48,578 nucleotides of DNA from Lachnospiraceae bacterium (GCA_028692395.1 JAQUXP010000028.1:1-48578), one strand, 5' to 3'. Positions 25,465 to 34,500 are shown, counted from the stretch's first letter. The notes: a model not told the origin generated them from the letters alone. Numbers and translations are program-made.

Positions 25465-26247
25465 TTATACTGAAACGCCTAAAAGCCGCAGCACCTTTTC
25501 AAATTCCATGGTTCCCCCAAACAGGTCCAGGGCACTTCCTATGGTGACGTCCAGCCGATTCTCTCCGGCCTCTTTTAAGACCTCCAGATCCTTATAGCTT
25601 CCAACGCCTCCTGCATATGTAATCGCAATCTGCTTCTGTCTGGCCAGCAGCCTGGCAAGTTCTGCCTCGACACCGGAAGCTTTTCCTTCCACGTCCACTG
25701 CATGAACCAGGAATTCATCGCAGTATCCCCGCAGCCGCTCCAGCGTCTCTTCGTTTACCACCACATCTGTGAACTTCTGCCAGCGGTCTGTGACGATATA
25801 ATACGCTCCGTCTTTTTTGCGGCAGCTCAGGTCCAGCACCAGGCGATCCTTTCCCACTGCATGTACCATCTGATTCAGCCGTTCCCAGCTGATCTTTCCA
25901 TCCCGAAACACATAAGAAGTCACGATTACATGGCTGGCACCCGCAGTCAGAAACTCGGCAGCATTTTCCGGGCAAATGCCTCCGCCCACCATCAGACCCC
26001 CGGGATACTCCCGAAGAGCCGACAGTGCCTGACGTTTTGTCTCCTCATAGAATGGGGAGGATGCCGGATTCAAAAGGATAATATGCCCTCCCTGAATCCC
26101 GTACTGCCGATAAAGTCTGGCGTACCAGGCAGCATCCTGCCCGGATACAAAGTTTTCCTTTGCCTGATCGCCCTGATCCTTTAGGGAACCCCCCACGATC
26201 TGCTTTACTTTTCCATTATGGATATCAATACATGGTCGAAATTTCAT
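25465..26247 (-). CDS. hisA: HisA, eukaryotic (HIS6) type
   Basis: Phosphoribosylformimino-AICAR-phosphate isomerase, the fourth step of histidine synthesis, as a single TIM barrel of about 260 residues. The sequence follows the yeast HIS6 pattern rather than bacterial HisA: CIDIHNGKVKQIVGG at the start, NFVS, MVGGGI, KDRLVLDLSCRKKDG, FLVHAVDVEG, YAGG and SALDLFGG. The ATG at 26247 suits the GAGGAG site better than the one at 26253. No other his gene is in the window. It overlaps no gene but sits seven to thirteen bases after the S66 peptidase and 48 bases before the YesM-like kinase. Whether it serves histidine synthesis or a related reaction is open. Confidence 0.85.
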   Translation of the reverse strand: MKFRPCIDIHNGKVKQIVGGSLKDQGDQAKENFVSGQDAAWYARLYRQYGIQGGHIILLNPASSPFYEETKRQALSALREYPGGLMVGGGICPENAAEFLTAGASHVIVTSYVFRDGKISWERLNQMVHAVGKDRLVLDLSCRKKDGAYYIVTDRWQKFTDVVVNEETLERLRGYCDEFLVHAVDVEGKASGVEAELARLLARQKQIAITYAGGVGSYKDLEVLKEAGENRLDVTIGSALDLFGGTMEFEKVLRLLGVSV

Positions 26248-26260
26248 TATCATACGCTCC

Positions 26261-27316
26261 TCATCTGCAGGTCATGTTCACACAAAGCTCCCCATCCTGC
26301 ACATTTACGTTTGCATAGCTTCCACAGATCACTGGCATCATCGGCGGCAGATGTCCCAGATCCACATCGCAGATCACCGGAACCTCCAGTGAGCTTAGAA
26401 GATCTGTTACCGCATGGTACTGATCCAGCCCCATCATATCCTGTCCAAAGCAATAGGGACGTCCAATAAGGAAGCCTTTTACGTGTCCAAACCAGCCTGC
26501 ATGCTTCATCTGCCAGATGGCCCGGCGAATGCCAAACACATTCAGATCACAGGATTCCAAAAACCAGATGATTCCCTCTTCCCTGTATCTTTCGTCAAAC
26601 TCTTTGACCTGATCAAAGGTAGTTCCAAGAAGTGTCACAAGACAATCCATACAGCCTCCCAGCAGACGGCCTTCTATCTCAACTTTCCTGTCATCAGCCT
26701 CTTTCATGCCGCCTTTCCCATCGGGAAGATATGCCTTTAGCTTTCGTGGTTCTGTCACATAGTAAGGTGCCAGCGGATTGGCTTCACTTTTCTGTGACTC
26801 TTTTTCCCATAGCGGATAGCCTGTGAAACTCAGCTTTTCTCCCTTTAACAAGGACCACGCATCTGCTATGGCCGGATGCCAGGGCTCCATCCCAAATGCA
26901 GGCGCACAGGGACCATAGATAGCCGCCGTATCGCAGAGCGTCGGCAAAAGGAAGGTCAGGTTTGTATTGTCTGAATAGCCCATATACCACTTTGGTTTGG
27001 CAGCTCGAAGCCTGTTAAAATCTATATATTCCAAATCCTCACACATCAATTCTCCACCGCCACAGGAGATCAGGATATCTGTCTCGTTGCTGCAGTACCA
27101 TGCATTGATCTCATCCCCACAGGCCTTGGGGGTATTACTGATTCCGATTCCTCTGCCCTCATAGCAGTTCGGACCCGTCTTACAGCTATATCCCTTTTCC
27201 TCAAACACCTTCTGTGCATGGGCAAATGTTGTGCGGTAGGGTTCTATATTACATCCAAAAGACGGTGCCACAAAACCGATGGCACCGTCTTTTCTTAAAA
27301 ATTCCGGATAACGCAT
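26261..27316 (-). CDS. S66 family peptidase (LD-carboxypeptidase/MccF-like)
   Basis: Cytoplasmic serine peptidase of about 351 residues, from ATG 27316 with GGAGG seven bases upstream. The catalytic Ser lies in 'WYMGYSDNTNL', the Glu in 'WFLESCDLNVFG' and the His near the end in 'DVDLGHLPPMMP', the S66 triad arrangement. 'GAIGFVAPS' at the start is also typical. Relatives trim tetrapeptides in murein recycling (LdcA) or cleave microcin C-like aminoacyl nucleotides (MccF). The order and residues here do not decide between them. First gene of the operon with HisA and the YesMN pair. An extended -10 is at 27415. Confidence 0.88.
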   Translation of the reverse strand: MRYPEFLRKDGAIGFVAPSFGCNIEPYRTTFAHAQKVFEEKGYSCKTGPNCYEGRGIGISNTPKACGDEINAWYCSNETDILISCGGGELMCEDLEYIDFNRLRAAKPKWYMGYSDNTNLTFLLPTLCDTAAIYGPCAPAFGMEPWHPAIADAWSLLKGEKLSFTGYPLWEKESQKSEANPLAPYYVTEPRKLKAYLPDGKGGMKEADDRKVEIEGRLLGGCMDCLVTLLGTTFDQVKEFDERYREEGIIWFLESCDLNVFGIRRAIWQMKHAGWFGHVKGFLIGRPYCFGQDMMGLDQYHAVTDLLSSLEVPVICDVDLGHLPPMMPVICGSYANVNVQDGELCVNMTCR

Positions 27317-27414
27317 CCCATAACCTCCTATCATCGTTATGGGTGTATTATATCTTATTTTCTTATGTTATTCCAGTAGAATATAGGGAGCATTTGTGAT
27401 ATCACGATCCACCG

Positions 27415-27423
27415 AGTATAGCA
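27415..27423 (-). promoter_or_regulatory. Extended -10 promoter of S66-hisA-yesMN operon
   Basis: Minus strand TGCTATACT, an extended -10, about 95 bases before the S66 start. No good -35 was found at 17 bases. Confidence 0.5.
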
Positions 27424-27436
27424 TAAGAATGTGCAA

Positions 27437-27772
27437 CTACCTGTTGTTATTCTCAGTCGATGTCCCCGTGGCATTATCAGTTGCATTCTCCACGCCTCTT
27501 CCTACATCCTTGATACCTTCTCCAACACCCTCTGTGGCATCACCTACTGCATCCCCCAGATTTTCCCCTGCGGAAGTTCCAGTGGTGTTTGTGTTGTTTG
27601 TATTGTTGGTGTTGTTGGTATCCTTTGTTTCATTCTTCTTGTTGCCGGCATTATTTTCTGTATTGGTTTTGTTTCCAGTAGCATCATTCATCGTTGCATT
27701 TCCACAGGCGGTCAGTCCTGTAAGGGTCAGGGCCAGCAGGCAGCCAAATAATAATTTCTTTCCGTTTTTCAT
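27437..27772 (-). CDS. Asn/Thr-rich small lipoprotein
   Basis: Lipoprotein of about 111 residues from ATG 27772 (AGGAG seven bases upstream; the ATG at 27778 is too close to it). Signal peptide MKNGKKLLFGCLLALTLTGLTAC with the lipobox Cys at about residue 23. The mature part is low complexity: Asn/Thr/Lys-rich with NTNN repeats, then a glycine-rich amphipathic segment (GENLGDAVGDATEGVGEGIKDVG). No enzymatic motif. Similar small lipoproteins are common in Lachnospiraceae; function unknown. It follows dapB on the same strand, 59 bases later. Confidence 0.8.
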   Translation of the reverse strand: MKNGKKLLFGCLLALTLTGLTACGNATMNDATGNKTNTENNAGNKKNETKDTNNTNNTNNTNTTGTSAGENLGDAVGDATEGVGEGIKDVGRGVENATDNATGTSTENNNR

Positions 27773-27831
27773 TGTCATTCTCCTTTTAACTTTGATAAAA
27801 GTAGTATGACACGTTTTTCTTCAATTATTCA

Positions 27832-28587
27832 TTAGCCGATGACATCCTGCATGTCGTACATTCCGGCCGGTTTTCCGGCTAAAAACTTCGCTGCTTCCAC
27901 GGCACCTTTTCCAAACACGCCTTTGGAATAAGCCTGATGGGAAAATGTAATCACTTCATCCGGACCTGCGAAGATTACATCGTGATCACCCACGATGGTA
28001 CCGCCCCGAACTGCAGAGATTCCAATTTCCTTCGGATCACGCTGCTCATGGCGCTGACTGCGATCATACGTATAGTGATAAGCACCATCCATGGCTTCAT
28101 TTAAACTGTCTGCCAGTGCAATGGCGGTTCCGCTTGGTGCGTCACATTTTAATTTATGATGTTTTTCTACGATTTCCATATCAAATCCTGCGGCAGCAAG
28201 AACTTTTGCGGCATCCGAAACCAGCTTCATCAAAGTGTTGATGCCAAGAGACATATTCGCAGAGCGAAGAATTGCAGTCTCTTTACTGCATTCCTTTACT
28301 TTCAAAAGCTGCTCTTCTGTCAGTCCTGTAGTGCAAAGCACCAGAGGAAGCTTACGAGCTGTACAGTAATCCAGTACTGTATCCGCAGCTTTATAGGAAG
28401 AAAAATCAATCATGGCATCTGCCTCTATATCACAGGCATTAATATCTGTAAATACAGGGTAACCATTGTCACGGTTATCATTCATGTCAATACCAGCCAC
28501 GATTTCCACGGCTGCATCCTCTTTGATTAATCCGCTGATTACCTGTCCCATATGGCCATTACAGCCATGCATAATTACTTTTATCAT
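27832..28587 (-). CDS. dapB: 4-hydroxy-tetrahydrodipicolinate reductase
   Basis: DapB, 251 residues, uses NAD(P)H to reduce the product of DapA in lysine and meso-diaminopimelate synthesis. The dinucleotide site is HGCNGHMGQV at the N-terminus; 'EKHHKLKCDAPSGTA' holds the catalytic His-His and Lys and is diagnostic. The ATG overlaps the dapA stop (ATGA), so the two are translationally coupled. It is controlled through the lysine riboswitch upstream of dapA. Confidence 0.97.
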   Translation of the reverse strand: MIKVIMHGCNGHMGQVISGLIKEDAAVEIVAGIDMNDNRDNGYPVFTDINACDIEADAMIDFSSYKAADTVLDYCTARKLPLVLCTTGLTEEQLLKVKECSKETAILRSANMSLGINTLMKLVSDAAKVLAAAGFDMEIVEKHHKLKCDAPSGTAIALADSLNEAMDGAYHYTYDRSQRHEQRDPKEIGISAVRGGTIVGDHDVIFAGPDEVITFSHQAYSKGVFGKGAVEAAKFLAGKPAGMYDMQDVIG

Positions 28588-29468
28588 AAGATCTCCATAT
28601 CCTTCATCGCTTTTTTCAGTTTTTCCTGGTTTTCCGGTTCCATCTCCGTTAATGGTGCACGAAGTGATCCTACTTCTTTTCCCTGGAGATTCAGTCCTGC
28701 CTTCACCGGAATCGGGTTTACTTCACAGAACAGTGCATGGCACAGAGGAAGTACATCCAACTGCATCTTGGCACTTGCTTTCACATCACCCTCCAGATAT
28801 CTGGTAACCATATCATGCATATATTTTGGTGCAACATTAGAAACAACAGAGATAACGCCCAGTCCGCCAAGAGAGAGAATCGGCACAACCTGATCATCAT
28901 TTCCGGAATACAGATCCAGATGTCCGTCTGCCTGGTGCATCAGCTCAGCAACCTGAGAGATATTACCGGAGGCTTCCTTGATCGCCACAATATTTTCCAC
29001 ATTTTTTGCCAGAAAGGCTGCGGTTTCCGGTGCGATATTACATCCGGTTCTGCTTGGTACATTGTAGAGAATAATCGGAAGCTTTACAGCATTCGCAATT
29101 GCAGTATAATGTGCAATCAGACCCTTCTGTGTGGCTTTGTTGTAGTAAGGTGTCACCAGAAGCAGTCCGTCTGCCCCTGCTTTTTCTGCTTCCTGGGACA
29201 GATAAATCGCTGTCTCTGTACTGTTTGATCCGGTTCCCGCTACTACCGGAACACGTTTATTCACCTTCTTGGCACAATAACGGATCACTTCGATGTGCTC
29301 CTCATGGGAAAGTGTAGAGGACTCTCCGGTGGTTCCACAGATAATGATCGCATCGGTACCTCCTGCGATTTGATCCTCTATCAGTTCAGCCAGCTTCTCA
29401 TAATTCACCTCACCGTTTGCCTTCATCGGTGTTACGATTGCAACGCCTGCTCCTTTAAATATTGCCAT
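28584..29468 (-). CDS. dapA: 4-hydroxy-tetrahydrodipicolinate synthase
   Basis: DapA, 294 residues from ATG 29468 (GGAGGAAGAAAGGT upstream), condenses pyruvate with aspartate semialdehyde. 'CGTTGESSTL' is the substrate loop, 'YNVPSRTG' the Tyr region, and the Schiff-base Lys is in 'VAIKEASGN'. A longer frame exists upstream but runs through the riboswitch terminator, so the internal start is preferred. First gene of the dapA-dapB operon. Confidence 0.97.
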   Translation of the reverse strand: MAIFKGAGVAIVTPMKANGEVNYEKLAELIEDQIAGGTDAIIICGTTGESSTLSHEEHIEVIRYCAKKVNKRVPVVAGTGSNSTETAIYLSQEAEKAGADGLLLVTPYYNKATQKGLIAHYTAIANAVKLPIILYNVPSRTGCNIAPETAAFLAKNVENIVAIKEASGNISQVAELMHQADGHLDLYSGNDDQVVPILSLGGLGVISVVSNVAPKYMHDMVTRYLEGDVKASAKMQLDVLPLCHALFCEVNPIPVKAGLNLQGKEVGSLRAPLTEMEPENQEKLKKAMKDMEIL

Positions 29469-29489
29469 ACCTTTCTTCCTCCTTTGCTC

Positions 29490-29520
29490 AAAAAAAGAGA
29501 CAGCCAAGACTTGCTGCCTC
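29490..29520 (-). terminator. Riboswitch-controlled terminator before dapA
   Basis: On the minus strand GAGGCAGC and GCTGTCTC pair over 8 bp (one G-U) around a short loop, followed by seven T residues (29496-29490). It lies between the lysine aptamer and the dapA ribosome binding site. Confidence 0.85.
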
Positions 29521-29547
29521 CAATATATACGACTTTGCGCATACGTC

Positions 29548-29710
29548 AGATAGCACTCCATCTTGCGATGACAGTCACAGCATTCTTCACACTGCGCCCA
29601 GAATCTATGATTTCAGGTATCATAGCTCTTCGGCATCTTTCCCTTTCTGCCGCTTTCCCCTGCTCCTTGTACATCCACCGGCTTACTTATGAAAAATGCA
29701 ACCTCTATCT
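29548..29710 (-). ncRNA. Lysine riboswitch aptamer (L box)
   Basis: The minus strand shows the L-box landmarks in order: AGATAGAGGTTGC then AAGTA at the 5' side, GGTGGATG, AGGGAAAGATGCCGAAG, GGGCGCAGTG, CTGTGACTGTC and closing GGAGTGCTATCT. P1 is formed by AGATAG (29710-29705) with CTATCT (29553-29548). Binding of lysine favours the downstream terminator and turns off dapA-dapB. Assigned from remembered L-box consensus; a covariance search would fix exact ends. Confidence 0.88.
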
Positions 29711-29741
29711 ACACTCTTTTTTTATATGTTTATATACTCAA

Positions 29742-29770
29742 ATAATAGCATCATCCTCTTCATATTTCAA
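29742..29770 (-). promoter_or_regulatory. Promoter of dapA riboswitch transcript
   Basis: Minus strand TTGAAA (29770-29765), 17-base spacer, TATTAT (29747-29742), about 30 bases upstream of the aptamer. Confidence 0.7.
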
Positions 29771-29800
29771 GAGAAACTTTTCTGCCTGGATGATTTTAAT

Positions 29801-31648
29801 CTAATTATGACACACGTACCACAAGAACCCATCAGCCGGAACCGTTACGTGCTTCAGCACCTGTGTTTTCTTTGTAAATAATTCAGTATACACTTCTGCT
29901 CCCATATCAATCCACGCCGTTTTTTCTTCGTCGCTGAAGTTAAAAAGCGCCACCAGCTTTTGTCCCTGATATTCTCTGTAGATGCCAAGGACTGCCACGT
30001 CATAAGTATTCAAGGTAGACATCTCAGCCTGAGCCGAGAACACTGGCGTGCGAAAACGCAGACGCTCCATCTTCTTCATTCCATCAAAAATACGCTTCTG
30101 TACACTGCCTTTTTTCCCTCGCTTCGCAGCATTTTCCCAGGAAAAGCTTCCCCTGTGTACATAGCGGGAATCTGCGGCCCGGTCAGCATCCCCGGATTCT
30201 TTGTAGCTGTAATCGTTCAGCTGCCCAATCTCATCTCCGCTGTAGATCACCGGAATACCCGACTGAACAAAAAGATAGGCATTCAGCATCAGAATCCTTG
30301 CCACTGCTTTTTCAATCTTATCCACATTCTCTTCCTGTAAAGCTGCCTCTAATCCACAAAGGGAGGCAGTTGTCCCGCAAAGTCTCGCATCCTGCAGCAC
30401 AGGATCATCATTATAAAGCTCTCCTCTGGCATCGCTTCCCGGGAAGCGCCCACAGAAATAATCATTGAGAAACTTCTTATGTGCAGGCTCATTCATCTCA
30501 AAGTTTTTCAGCCACTCATAATCCAGCCCCCAGCCAATATCATCATGGCAGCGGAGATAATTCAGGAACACATAGTCCTTCGGAAGGCCACAGACAGTGT
30601 CCATCTGATGCCGCAGAAGGGACGTATCCTTCGTAGCTATGGTGTGCCAGGTGGAAGCCATGGTGGTAACATTATAAAGCATATGACACTCCGGTTTTTC
30701 CAGGGTTCCAAAGTAAGGTACCACCTTTGCAGGCTCCATCACAACCTCTCCCAGAAGCAGAACTCCCGGACAGACGATCTCTGTGATCATACGCATCATC
30801 CTTACAATCGTATGAACCTGTGGAAGATTTCTGCAGGATGTCCCCAACTGCTTCCATATATATGGAACCGCATCGATTCGCAGAATATCAATTCCTTTAT
30901 TTACCAGATAAAGCATGTTGTATACCATCTCGTTAAATACTTCCGGGTTGCCATAATTCAGATCCCACTGATACGGGTAAAATGTCGTCATTACGTACTG
31001 CCCACAGTCTTCCCTCCAGGTGAAGTTTCCCGGTGCCGTAGTGGGAAATACCTGGGGACAGGTTTTCTCATACTCTGCCGGAGTATCAAAAGAATCAAAG
31101 AAGAAATACCGCTCCCGGTAGCTGCGTTCCCCTGCCAGTGCCCGCTTTGCCCACTCGTGATCCTCAGAAGTGTGATTCATAACAAAGTCCATGCAAAGGC
31201 TCATCCCCTGCTTATGGCAAAGCCCTGCCAGGTCCTCCAGCTGATCCATCGTTCCCAGATCTTCCTGGACCTTCCGGTAATCGGATACGGCATAACCGCC
31301 ATCACTCTTTCCCTTTGGCGTATCCAAAAATGGCATCAGATGCAGATAATTGACATTACATTCTTTCAGGTAATCCAGCTTCTCTTCCACACCGCTTAAA
31401 TTGTCTGCAAATGCATCGATATACAGCATCATGCCCAGCATATTCTGCTTTTTATACCAGTCCGGAGCTTTCTCTCTCTTATGATCCAGGCTTTTCAGTG
31501 CATCACTTCTGTGATCGTACCAGATCGCAAGCTGATCTGTAAGCTCCCGAAACATCTTCATATTATTGTGATAAAGTTCACAGTACAGCCATTTTAATTC
31601 ATCATAGTGCTGTTCAAATCTTTTCTGAAATTCTGAGATCTTCTTCAT
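29801..31648 (-). CDS. Amylosucrase-like GH13 glucosyltransferase
   Basis: Cytoplasmic alpha-glucan enzyme of 615 residues, no signal peptide. An N-terminal helical region (1-90) precedes the barrel, as in amylosucrase. Catalytic residues: nucleophile Asp in 'ILRIDAVPYIWK', acid/base Glu in 'LLLGEVVM', and the third Asp in 'LRCHDDIGW'. 'MNHTSEDHEWAKRA' and the HDDIGW block are close to amylosucrase (GH13_4), which builds alpha-1,4-glucan from sucrose; related sucrose or glucan hydrolases cannot be excluded. The gene ends about 30 bases before the dapA promoter and starts with AGGAGTG upstream. No sucrose transporter or kinase is adjacent. Confidence 0.8.
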   Translation of the reverse strand: MKKISEFQKRFEQHYDELKWLYCELYHNNMKMFRELTDQLAIWYDHRSDALKSLDHKREKAPDWYKKQNMLGMMLYIDAFADNLSGVEEKLDYLKECNVNYLHLMPFLDTPKGKSDGGYAVSDYRKVQEDLGTMDQLEDLAGLCHKQGMSLCMDFVMNHTSEDHEWAKRALAGERSYRERYFFFDSFDTPAEYEKTCPQVFPTTAPGNFTWREDCGQYVMTTFYPYQWDLNYGNPEVFNEMVYNMLYLVNKGIDILRIDAVPYIWKQLGTSCRNLPQVHTIVRMMRMITEIVCPGVLLLGEVVMEPAKVVPYFGTLEKPECHMLYNVTTMASTWHTIATKDTSLLRHQMDTVCGLPKDYVFLNYLRCHDDIGWGLDYEWLKNFEMNEPAHKKFLNDYFCGRFPGSDARGELYNDDPVLQDARLCGTTASLCGLEAALQEENVDKIEKAVARILMLNAYLFVQSGIPVIYSGDEIGQLNDYSYKESGDADRAADSRYVHRGSFSWENAAKRGKKGSVQKRIFDGMKKMERLRFRTPVFSAQAEMSTLNTYDVAVLGIYREYQGQKLVALFNFSDEEKTAWIDMGAEVYTELFTKKTQVLKHVTVPADGFLWYVCHN

Positions 31649-31721
31649 TTTGGTACACTCCTGTTAACGGTTTTATGAACTGTTCAGCAGCTGATCCGCT
31701 GCATTTAAAAATCCATTTAAA

Positions 31722-31736
31722 ATCACCTTCGGTGAT
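31722..31736 (-). terminator. Short hairpin after SSB-like gene
   Basis: ATCACC-TTC-GGTGAT, a 6-bp stem followed on the minus strand by TTTTAAATGGATTTTT. A weak intrinsic terminator for the gene at 31775, located before the amylosucrase-like gene. A second small hairpin (GCAGC...GCTGC) follows near 31687-31702. Confidence 0.45.
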
Positions 31737-31774
31737 GGGATTTTCTCACCTATAGTATAATTGATTCCACCCAA

Positions 31775-32401
31775 TTAGTCCACATATTCCAGCTTACTGA
31801 CTGAAATCTCGTAAGCAACCCGCTTCTCCGATTCCGTCTCACTCAGCCGTTTCATATATTCCCGGCTTTGAATACGGCCCCAGATCAGTACATGTCCGCC
31901 CACCTGGAACACCGAGGCATAGCGGGCATTTCTTCCCCAGCAAATGCAGGGAATATAATCTGACTTTCCATAAGGACGGTTCACTGCAATTAACAAGTCT
32001 GCAATCTCCCTTCCAAGTGGCGTTTTTCGATAAACAGGTGGTTTACATATGTAACCATCCAGAAAAATCTGATTTGATTTGACCGAATCATCCTCCTGCT
32101 CGACAAATACCAGCTCCCGGGCAAACACCGAAAGCACCAGCCTGTTTTTCTTCTCCTCGTGACGGTTATAGGAACGAAACTGTCCTGTCACCATCAAAAA
32201 TTCACCCATATAATCCTGTGTCACGTCGATCAGGCGTTCTGACACCATCACAGGAATAATATCCTCCGAATCACTCAGGCGCTTCACTCTGATATCCACC
32301 AGATAAAAGCCCTCCCCAAACACCTGATGACTGAATTTGAAATCGGATGCGATTTCACCCATGATCTGAACCTGATTGTTTTCAATAATTTTATCTGCCA
32401 T
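31775..32401 (-). CDS. SSB-like protein with two OB folds
   Basis: Protein of 208 residues that appears to contain two OB-fold units: about 8-100 ('NQVQIMGEIASDFKFSH...FLMVTGQFRSYNR') and about 108-205 ('NQIFLDGYICKPPVYRKTPLGREIADLLIAVNR...GHVLIWGRIQSREY'). The second unit has the classic SSB 'TPLGREIADLLIAVNRPYGKSDYI' pattern. It lacks the acidic DDDIPF-like tail of the main replicative SSB, so it is probably an accessory single-strand binding protein common in Clostridia. GAAAGGGG precedes the ATG. Divergent from typA. Confidence 0.78.
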   Translation of the reverse strand: MADKIIENNQVQIMGEIASDFKFSHQVFGEGFYLVDIRVKRLSDSEDIIPVMVSERLIDVTQDYMGEFLMVTGQFRSYNRHEEKKNRLVLSVFARELVFVEQEDDSVKSNQIFLDGYICKPPVYRKTPLGREIADLLIAVNRPYGKSDYIPCICWGRNARYASVFQVGGHVLIWGRIQSREYMKRLSETESEKRVAYEISVSKLEYVD

Positions 32402-32564
32402 TAATGATTTCCCCTTTCCTCTTGTAGCGCAGCTGTTCCATATCTGGCCGACTGCCCTGTAGGTATCTTAGTATAAAGTAAGTCTATGAGGGGATCCTTC
32501 AAATTAGAACCACCACTGAAAAAATTTCCATCGATTCCCCCTGTTCAAATTCGACAAAAAGTGT

Positions 32565-32570
32565 TATAAT
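32565..32570 (+). promoter_or_regulatory. typA promoter -10
   Basis: A consensus TATAAT lies about 50 bases before the typA ATG. The -35 is weak (TGTTCA at 17 bases). The 217-base gap between SSB-like and typA genes must hold divergent promoters; a TATACT for the minus gene is seen near 32472. Confidence 0.5.
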
Positions 32571-32618
32571 AGCCTGTAAACTGTGTATATCTATGAGAAA
32601 AGAAGGAACTAAGGTTAT

Positions 32619-34445
32619 ATGAAAACCACAAGAAATGATGTAAGAAATGTAGCAATTATTGCCCATGTCGATCATGGCAAAACAACTCTGGTAGACGAAC
32701 TGCTGAAGCAAAGCGGTGTTTTTCGTGCCAATCAGGAAGTTCAGGAACGTGTCATGGACTCCAACGATATCGAGCGCGAGCGTGGAATCACAATTCTTTC
32801 CAAAAATACTGCTGTATACTATAAAGATACCAAAATTAACATTATTGATACCCCAGGCCATGCCGATTTCGGCGGTGAGGTAGAGCGTGTGCTCAAGATG
32901 GTAAACGGCGTTATTCTTCTTGTTGATGCATTTGAGGGCGCTATGCCTCAGACAAAGTTCGTGCTGCAGAAGGCTCTGGCTCTTGATCTGAAGGTAATTG
33001 TCTGTATCAATAAGATCGATCGTCCGGAAGCACGTCCGGATGAGGTTGTTGACGAAGTACTGGAGCTTCTGATGGATCTTGATGCATCAGACGAGCAGCT
33101 GGACTGCCCATTCCTGTATGCATCTGCAAAGAACGGCTTTGCTGTAAAGGATCTTGCAGATGAGCGGAAAGACATGATTCCTCTCTTCGAGACCGTCATG
33201 GACTATATCCCTGCACCGGAAGGTGATCCGGATGCCGGAACCCAGATTCTGATCAGCACCATCGATTACAATGAATACGTAGGACGTATCGGTGTAGGAA
33301 AAGTAGATAACGGTTCTATCCGGGTGAATCAGGAAGTCATGCTGGTAAATCACCATGAGCCGGATAAAAAGAAAAAGGTTAAAATCAACAAGCTCTATGA
33401 GTTTGACGGATTGAACAAAGTAGAAGTAACAGAAGCAAATATCGGTGCCATCGTTGCGATCTCCGGTATTGCAGATATTCATATTGGTGATACCCTCTGT
33501 GATCTTGAGAATCCGGAACCAATTCCCTTCCAGAAGATCTCCGAGCCAACCATCGCCATGAACTTTATCGTAAATGACTCTCCTCTGGCAGGTCAGGAAG
33601 GTAAGTTTATCACTTCCCGTCATATTCGTGATCGTCTCTATCGTGAGCTGAACACCGATGTCAGCCTCCGTGTAGAAGATACTGACTCCGCAGACTGCTT
33701 CAAGGTTTCCGGACGTGGAGAGCTTCATCTGTCCGTTCTGATCGAGAACATGCGCCGGGAAGGTTTTGAATTCGCAGTCAGCAAGGCTGAGGTTCTTTAT
33801 CATACTGACGAGCGCGGCAGAAAATTAGAGCCTATGGAGCTGGCATATGTAGATGTTCCGGAAGAATTCTCCGGTTCTGTTATTCAGCGTTTAAGCGAGC
33901 GTAAAGGTGAACTGCAGGGTATGAGTCCTACAAGCGACGGAAATACCCGTCTGGAATTCGAAATCCCTGCTCGTGGACTGATCGGTTTCCGTGGTGACTT
34001 TATGACCATGACAAAGGGTCAGGGTATCTTAAACACTACCTTTGACAGCTATGCTCCCTACAAAGGGGATATCCAGTACCGGAAGCAGGGATCTCTGATC
34101 GCTTTCGAAAGTGGAGAATCTGTAGCATACGGTCTGTTCTCTGCACAGGATCGCGGTACACTCTTCATCGGTGCAGGCGAAAAGGTTTATGCCGGTATGG
34201 TAATCGGACAGAATGGTAAGGCAGAGGACATCGAACTGAATGTCTGCAAGACCAAGCATCTGACCAACACCCGTTCTTCATCTGCAGATGAAGCGCTGAA
34301 GCTGACAACACCAAAAGTTCTCTCTCTGGAGCAGGCTCTGGAGTTTATCGACAGCGACGAGCTTCTGGAGGTTACACCAACCTCTCTTCGTATCCGGAAA
34401 CGTATTCTGGATGCCAGAATGAGAAAACGTTCTTCACAGAAATAA
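32619..34445 (+). CDS. typA: Translational GTPase TypA/BipA
   Basis: Ribosome-binding GTPase of 608 residues, the family's usual length. G1 is [11 protein letters not shown]2/G3 '[16 protein letters not shown]' and [13 protein letters not shown]4 [10 protein letters not shown]. These are followed by EF-G-like domains II, III and V and the BipA-specific C-terminal domain ('[26 protein letters not shown]'). It acts in 50S assembly and stress adaptation. AAGGAACTAAGG precedes the ATG. A strong shared terminator follows the stop. Confidence 0.97.
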   Translation: MKTTRNDVRNVAIIAHVDHGKTTLVDELLKQSGVFRANQEVQERVMDSNDIERERGITILSKNTAVYYKDTKINIIDTPGHADFGGEVERVLKMVNGVILLVDAFEGAMPQTKFVLQKALALDLKVIVCINKIDRPEARPDEVVDEVLELLMDLDASDEQLDCPFLYASAKNGFAVKDLADERKDMIPLFETVMDYIPAPEGDPDAGTQILISTIDYNEYVGRIGVGKVDNGSIRVNQEVMLVNHHEPDKKKKVKINKLYEFDGLNKVEVTEANIGAIVAISGIADIHIGDTLCDLENPEPIPFQKISEPTIAMNFIVNDSPLAGQEGKFITSRHIRDRLYRELNTDVSLRVEDTDSADCFKVSGRGELHLSVLIENMRREGFEFAVSKAEVLYHTDERGRKLEPMELAYVDVPEEFSGSVIQRLSERKGELQGMSPTSDGNTRLEFEIPARGLIGFRGDFMTMTKGQGILNTTFDSYAPYKGDIQYRKQGSLIAFESGESVAYGLFSAQDRGTLFIGAGEKVYAGMVIGQNGKAEDIELNVCKTKHLTNTRSSSADEALKLTTPKVLSLEQALEFIDSDELLEVTPTSLRIRKRILDARMRKRSSQK

Positions 34446-34460
34446 TAATTTTGATAAATA

Positions 34461-34500
34461 AAAAATATGGGGTGCCAAAGTATGGCGACCCCATATTTTT
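34461..34500. terminator. Bidirectional terminator between typA and deacetylase
   Basis: AAAAATATGGGGT (34461-34473) and ACCCCATATTTTT (34488-34500) pair over 13 bp, with an inner GCCA/TGGC extension and A/T tracts on both outer sides. It serves the convergent genes typA and the deacetylase. Confidence 0.9.
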
